This document shows, piece by piece, positions 58,999 to 64,000 of a DNA stretch of 64,000 bases. The notes beneath the pieces are model-generated. The model was given only the letters and a program-made list of their open reading frames with translations, did no database searches and was not told the origin of the DNA. Origin of the DNA: Uloborus plumipes (lineage: Eukaryota > Arthropoda > Arachnida > Araneae > Uloboridae). Location: positions 1-64,000 of the forward strand of contig JAXGGA010002212.1 of assembly GCA_038373865.1 (NCBI GenBank), written 5' to 3'. The translations under genes and the position numbers were made by a program. Each line of letters starts with the position of its first letter. Positions within the stretch are counted from its first letter, which is position 1.

Positions 58999-59432
58999 CA
59001 CTGTAAAAAAATTAATGTTGTTTTTACAGTATAATACAGCTGATTTTATAGCAATAAACTAAAAATTGCTAATTATACAGTAACAAACTTTAAAATTGCT
59101 ACTTTCACAGCGCTGAACTGTAAAATTGCTACTTTAACAGTGTAAAATGTGCTAATTTTGCCGCAAAAAACGGTAAAATCACGTATTTAACAGTTTATTA
59201 CAGTTCATTTTACAGTTTTAAATTGGAACCTCTGCTGCCTGTATTATGCTGTTATTTTTACAGTACAATACAGCTAAATTTTACGGTAATAAACTGTAAC
59301 ATTTCTAACTTAACAGTAAGGTACTGTAAAATTGCTAGTTTTACAGTTTATTACTGTGCATTTTACAGTTTTAAATTATTACCTCGGCTGCCAGAATTAT
59401 ACTGTAAAAGCAACAGCTCATTTTTTACAGTG
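58999..59432. mobile_element. ACAGT/ACTGT palindromic MITE, complete copy
   Basis: Starts CACTGTAAAAAAATTAATG and ends CATTTTTTACAGTG. The interior contains ACAGTATAATACAGC, GGAACCTCTGCTGC, TTACAGTTTATTACTG and many inverted ACAGT/ACTGT pairs. The 70-codon frame at 59223 is a translation of the repeat. Confidence 0.8.
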
Positions 59433-60004
59433 TAGGTGTAGTTGTACTTAGCCCACGAACTGAGAAAAAGAAACCATTATTTATAGCACACAAGTGGCGT
59501 TTCATCCAAACATCGGCGTCTCCAGAAAAGAAGAATCCAGTTACACCATCCTGTATTAAACAGGAGAAAAAGGAATCAAACTTTAGAAACTCGAATGGTA
59601 TTTACGTCAAACTCTGCCGCTTCTTCGACGAGAACTCTTTCGATTTCAGACAATGGATTTTTTGAGTCAACACCGCAAAGGACAAGACGAGACTTTCATG
59701 TAAATAAAGGAAGGGGTCTTCTGTTTACTTTGGGCTCTAAATAGAAAATGCAATAAATCAATTTGTAGTGAGGTGAATAGATGGGAATTGCTCGAGATAT
59801 AAAGATATAAAAAATGTCCCCAATGGAGAAAAAACTCGGTTAGTATGTCATTTTCTTGAAAGTAGTACCAATCCTATCCGGCTCGCTGAATTTGGTTTGT
59901 CAATTTAAATTATTTCCGCCAGCTAATCATATTTCTTTTTTTTAATACGCTTTTATTAGTTTCACATGTGGGTTTGTTTGTTTGTTTGTTTGTATGCATG
60001 TATG

Positions 60005-60262
60005 TATGTAACTCTGAATAAAACATAAAGATAAAATTCACGTTCTTTACGAATATAAAAGTAAGATATTTAATACTATTGTTAATATTGAAGGCTAAAC
60101 TATATTACATGTTGATGTGGTATAAGTGTATCAGTTGTTTGTGTTTATGCAACTCTGAGTAAAAGATAAAATTCACGTTCTTTGCCAATGAAAAAGTAAT
60201 ATATTTAATTCTAGTACTAATACTAAAGGCTAAACTATATTTCATGTTCATGTATTATAAAT
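60005..60262 (+). repeat. Tandem pair of about 130-bp AT-rich units
   Basis: Two units share AACTCTGA-TAAAA, AAGATAAAATTCACGTTCTT, AGGCTAAACTATATT and CATGTT-ATGT. They start near 60009 and 60149. The reverse complement of this family flanks and is split by the TIR element at 54662-56943. A GTTT/TATG run precedes it (59975-60010). 59433-59974 before it has no gene. Confidence 0.75.
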
Positions 60263-61279
60263 GCACAACCACATGTTAGTTTGATTAACTCTAAAAGCGT
60301 ATTTTTTAGTTTTTTAATGTGTAATTTAATTATTATTATTGATTTTCTCCTTGTTTGTAATAATTAAGTAATTATTGTTTGGAAAAAAATAATTTTCCTT
60401 TAGAGAGAGGAGAAATAAGCCTTTAAATATCGTTATAATCAGTAAGAAAAGTTAAAATTATGGAACAAGCATAAAATGAAATTATGATTCTAAAACTTAT
60501 TATTTCTCAAATTTCAAGAAAAGCTTTTTTTTACTTTAGTATAAATGCGACCGAGAGGACATTTAGCAATTCAAATTAATTAGCAGACAAAAAAAATTAG
60601 ACTTACCTAGTCAGTTGACGGTAGAATTCTAAGTAGCTTAAGATGCAAGTATGTTAAAAGTCTTTGAAAAAATACCACATTGAAAGAATCATTCAAAATA
60701 GCTGTAATAAGGTAGACAATGTGAAACGTAAAATTTTTTGGGACATTAACCCATTTATGCCCAGTAGCCTAAACACGGGACGCTTGTTAGTTACTGCATA
60801 CAAAAAATTGTAATGGGTATATCATTTTACTAAAGCTGTTTTTCACAAGTTAAATAGTACTTCTTTTTAAGAAAACTAGTTGGAGCATTTTGGACATCAG
60901 AATTTCTTTATTGACAGCTATTTCCAGACAAATTTCAAGCAACGATCCAGCATGGGTAGCCACAGAAAGTAAGTTTTTTTTTTTTTTTTGCGAACTTTCT
61001 TTTCATAAAACTAAACTATTTTAAAATGACTTGCTTAAAATTGATCACAGATGCCTTCTGTAATGTTACTTTGCAAAAGTAAAGTCAAGTAAGGTCGTAT
61101 TTTGCTCACATATCTGCAAAATATCCCATAAACAGGACGCTAAATAACTTAATAAATATGGCAACGGCGAACTATTTTACGCCTAAAATGTATGTAAACC
61201 ATTCCAAGTAAGAGTTTCAAACAGATAAAATTGGAAAAAATTGTTAAAAAAACTTGGGCATAAATGGGTTAATAATTAA
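60263..61279. other. No recognisable gene
   Basis: AT-rich DNA with homopolymers near 60530 and 60975. Nothing supportable. Confidence 0.5.
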
Positions 61280-61560
61280 ACAAAATATGGTGTGTACCCC
61301 ATACAATTTCCTTTTACGTTTGAATCTCATAATAAATGCCTTAAGTGTTATAAAAGTGCCTCAGAGTGAACAGATAACAATTGAAGGAGCAAGTCGATAT
61401 AGGTGATATGTGACAATATTTTGAATTTCTAGAAAAAGCTTTCAAAAAAAAATATTACCTTAACACCTTCATCCATGGTAAAAAGTAAGTAAAACTAATA
61501 TTTTCACATATCACCTTTATTCACTTGCCCCTTCAATTCAAACATTTACACGAAGCATCC
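61280..61560 (+). mobile_element. Family A fragment (A5), split by a 152-bp MITE
   Basis: 61283-61382 matches the 5' module of family A: ATGGTGTGTACCCCATACAA, TTCCTTTTACGT, ATGCCTTAAGTG and AGATAACAATT. After the MITE the match resumes as AATTCAAACATTTA at 61535. Head and 3' end are absent. Confidence 0.7.
61383..61534. mobile_element. 152-bp MITE with an AATT target duplication
   Basis: The ends GAAGGAGCAAGTCGATATAG and TTTATTCACTTGCCCCTTC are inverted repeats that continue through GGTGATATGTGA to about 38 bp. AATT flanks the insert (61379-61382 and 61535-61538). Family A copies show the undisturbed site ACAATTCAAAC, so the insert length and 4-bp duplication are well defined. It is non-coding. 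Confidence 0.8.
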
Positions 61561-61884
61561 AGCAGCTGAAAAACCAAGTTTCTTTTAATAAATCGAAGTA
61601 ACCCGTCAGTGGTGCACGCTTTTCATAGTTTCTCTATGAACAAAATAGTGTTGCTACTGTATTTTAATTTTCAGAAAAAACTTTGAAACTGCATCTGAAA
61701 AATTAAACTATCAAAATTGAGTAATTGTACAAATTAAATGCTTTTTCTGCAGTATTTATTTTAATTATAGCTATTGCAAACATATTTTTTTAACAATACA
61801 CCTTTCCCTTCGAATTTTTAATACCACTAAAAATGCACCAAACTTCATCAAATTTGTAAGTACCAAACTCTCTACATATAACAC

Positions 61885-62090
61885 ATCTTATAACTCTTTT
61901 AACCGATTTCAACAAAGGAGGTGGTTCTCAATTCAAAGCGTATGTTTTTTTTTTTTTGTTTGTTCGCACATAACTTATGATCTACTGAACCGATTTGGAC
62001 GATTTTTTTTAATCGATAGGAGATGGTGTAACTTAGGTACCATGTACTCATATGACGATATTGGTTTACCAGAAAAACAGTTATTATGGA
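61885..62090 (-). repeat. Dispersed repeat fragment (GGAGGTGGTTCTCAATTC type)
   Basis: AACCGATTTCAACAAAGGAGGT is followed by GTTCTCAATTC, a T homopolymer, then ACATAACTTATGATCTACTG and AACCGATTTGGACGATTTTT. Similar GGAGGTTCTC plus poly-T structures are frequent in arthropod short retroelements, and a shorter relative lies at 33580-33680. The 70-codon frame covering it is not a gene. Confidence 0.45.
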
Positions 62091-62548
62091 AAACAGTAAA
62101 TTTAATGTCATTTCCCCATTAAATGATTAAATTTTCAATCCATTGTTGCAAAAATTTTTTGCCTCGCAACAGCAATATTAATAGTAATCATGATGAAAAA
62201 TTTGAACCAAGGCTTAACTAAATCTAACATGAAACTCATTAGCGATAACGTACGTAGTATGTGTTAAAATCTTATGAACAACGAGTAACTAGAATTGCTT
62301 TGAAATATAAATTAGTTGACAAACAGTTGATATTTAAATGGCTTTGATTAAGCTAGTACACAAATAAACACCAGAGAATAACAAAGATTATTTTTTAGTG
62401 TCAATCGTTTATAATTTTAGACGCGTTGATAGTTTCTTCCTTTTTTTTCAGTTTATTTTACGGAGCATTTACTTAAGAAAATTAGGTGAAGTTCCGTAAT
62501 GGAAACATTACCTTATTTCATAAGTACACTTACACTAAAAAGAATAAA

Positions 62549-63000
62549 ATAAAATAATTTTGGAAAAAAATAGAACCGACTTCAGTTGGAAATCGCTCTA
62601 AAAAGGAAAAAATAATTTTTTTCTTTGAACACCATCGAAACTACTTTTAAACATAAGTTTTGAAGTCGGCGCAAAAACGATAGGTCAAATGATATTTAAC
62701 CATATTTTGCCAACATTTTTCAGAGAAACCATTGAAAATTAAAAGCAGAATATTTGTACCATTACACGAATGTGTGGTAATGAATGAAATGTATGCGAAT
62801 GCTTATAAAGAACCTGGATACATTAAAATGTATATAGTTGAATTATAGTTCCGTATGATTCGATACAATGTTTCTGCACCGACTTCAAAACTTATGTTTA
62901 AAAGTAGTTTCGATGGTGTTCAAAGAAAAAAAAATTATTTTTTCTTTTTTAGAGTAATTTCCAGCTGAAGTCGGTTCTATTTTTTTCCAAAATTATTTTA
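62549..63000. mobile_element. Foldback element with 120-bp arms
   Basis: 62549-62669 (TTTGGAAAAAAATAGAACCG to TTTTGAAGTCGG) is the near-perfect reverse complement of 62878-63000. The arms share TTTGAACACCATCGAAACTA and TTTTAAACATAAG. The AT-rich loop is about 208 bp. Both arm ends carry CCGACTTC words. It is non-coding. Confidence 0.85.
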
Positions 63001-63479
63001 TTACATTTCTCATGTCAATACCCTTTTAACATCTATTGTTACAAAAATCAAAATACTCTCGTACATGAAATCAAATTTTATCGACTTAATGAATTTCCCG
63101 AGAAATAGATTTGGTAAAACCCTCCCCGAAACTAAGGTCAGGTTACGGCCCTGTGTTTATTTCATCGCATGACCTTTATAAAGAACATGGTTTTTACTTC
63201 TGTGCAGTGCAACTGAATTTGGAAAATTTCCCGAAAGATGCTGTCCATAAATGATGTCGTTACACATTTTTTAAATATTTTTTTCAACACAAACACAATC
63301 CCCCAACACAATTTTTCGCAATGTGCCACACTTCAACTAACTCCAAACCCCCTCCCCGTGTCATATTTCAGGTTACTTTTTAGAAACATGCTGTGATGAA
63401 CAAATGTGTGGTGTTTCATTACTTGTGTTTCACCCTTCCTCTCTAAACTGTCACAACTTCACAAAATTCCTCAAGCAAC
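63001..63479. other. No recognisable gene
   Basis: AT-rich DNA. A stretch near 63120-63160 (TTACGGCCCTG) resembles a hAT-type MITE end but has no partner. Confidence 0.4.
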
Positions 63480-63481
63480 TA

Positions 63482-64000
63482 CACTGGCGGAAAAAAAAAT
63501 CCCAACACCAAGAAAAAATTACAGTAGAGTAATGAAATTTGGGTAATGCAATTGTCTAGTTAACATGTTTAATTGATTAAATGTACAAGATCACTGGTTA
63601 ATTTAAGCTCAAGAAAATGCTGTGCAAATGTGAAATTATGTTAATTTAATAGAGAGTGTAACCTCCAGAATTTTGAAGTCAAGCCTGAAAGCGTGCATGC
63701 TTTATGTCATACAGGTGCCGAATGTCACTTTGTGGAATGGAGTGCCATGCTTGTTGCACTTGTTGGGTCAACACTAGGACCGTCATTGTTGACTGTGGAT
63801 GATGCTCGAGGTGCCGTCCAATGATATCCCATACGTTATCAGTTGGAGACAGACCTGGTGATTTTGCAGGTCATGGTAACATGTCAGCACTCTGTAGAGC
63901 ACATTGCATTACAGCAGCGATGTGAGGGCGAGCGTTATCCTGTTGGAAAACTCCCCTTTGAATGATACTCATGAAGGGCTATACTACTGGATAAATTACC
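63482..64000 (-). mobile_element. Tc1/mariner-like element, 3' end, continues beyond the window
   Basis: CACTGGCGGAAAAAAAAATC at 63482 follows a TA (63480-63481), as expected for a Tc1/mariner terminus. A minus-strand transposase remnant follows. The other end lies outside the window. Confidence 0.8.
63646..64000 (-). pseudogene. Decayed Tc1/mariner transposase, C-terminal part
   Basis: Minus-strand translation from about 63951 gives FQQDNARPHIAAVMQ, then a stop where Trp is usual (LP-stop-PAKSPGLSP), NVWDIIGRHLEHHPQ, VQQAWHSIPQSDIRHLYD and HARFQA-stop-LQNSGGYTLY, ending at 63646. The QQDNARPH block carries the second catalytic aspartate, and the SPGLSPTDNVWD block corresponds to the usual SPDLSPIEHVWD, where the third acidic residue (E) has become D. 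TAG, TGA and TGA stops interrupt it. It is inactive. The N-terminal DNA-binding part is outside the window. Confidence 0.85.

Overview
This window is eukaryotic, AT-rich, repeat-dominated intergenic DNA. Long ATT/TTA microsatellites, tRNA-derived SINEs, nested DNA transposons with target-site duplications (TSDs) and a LINE tail all fit an arthropod. The repeat style, with short elements that start CTAGCGGTACCCG and RTE-like or Tc1-like debris, suggests a chelicerate such as a spider. That assignment is an inference and no host gene confirms it. I found no convincing host protein-coding gene, no rRNA gene and no functional tRNA gene. Almost every short open frame is a shadow of a repeat or of low-complexity DNA.

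Layout. 1-835 is a TTA/CTA microsatellite beside a diverged 500-bp repeat that recurs at 14.2-14.7 kb, also next to a trinucleotide microsatellite. A reversed tRNA-SINE lies at 3.8-4.1 kb, and copies of a palindromic ACAGT/ACTGT element lie at 5.0-6.7 kb. About 6.78-10.34 kb differs in texture. Where it overlaps a repeat family with clean copies elsewhere (family A), it is full of single-base insertions, which suggests an unpolished assembly patch. 13-22 kb holds nested MITEs, SINEs and mariner-like elements. 22.7-33.3 kb is a nest: a family A copy, then a foldback element with arms of about 1.1-1.5 kb. Its left arm is split by a SINE dimer (12-bp TSD). Its right arm is split by a 6.0-kb hAT-type element (8-bp TSD), which carries a GC-rich tandem array, the first exon of a hAT-like transposase and another family A copy. 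34.6-38.1 kb is a DNA transposon with short terminal inverted repeats (TIRs) and a broken gene of a GGQN-motif protein family, itself hit by a LINE insertion with a twin-priming (5'-inverted) structure. 43.2-47.7 kb contains the best coding sequence in the window: a frame of about 780 codons on the minus strand inside a 3.93-kb element with TIRs of about 140 bp and an 8-bp TSD. That element sits inside a TA-flanked foldback element. 54.7-56.9 kb is a 2.3-kb TIR element with about 11 copies of a CCAGTGAATGACCAC-like motif. The window ends inside a decayed Tc1/mariner transposase.

The sequences do not form a pathway. They form an insertion history, in which paralogous empty sites and TSDs allow the relative order of many events to be read. 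The most notable item is the apparently intact hAT-like transposon at 43779-47711.
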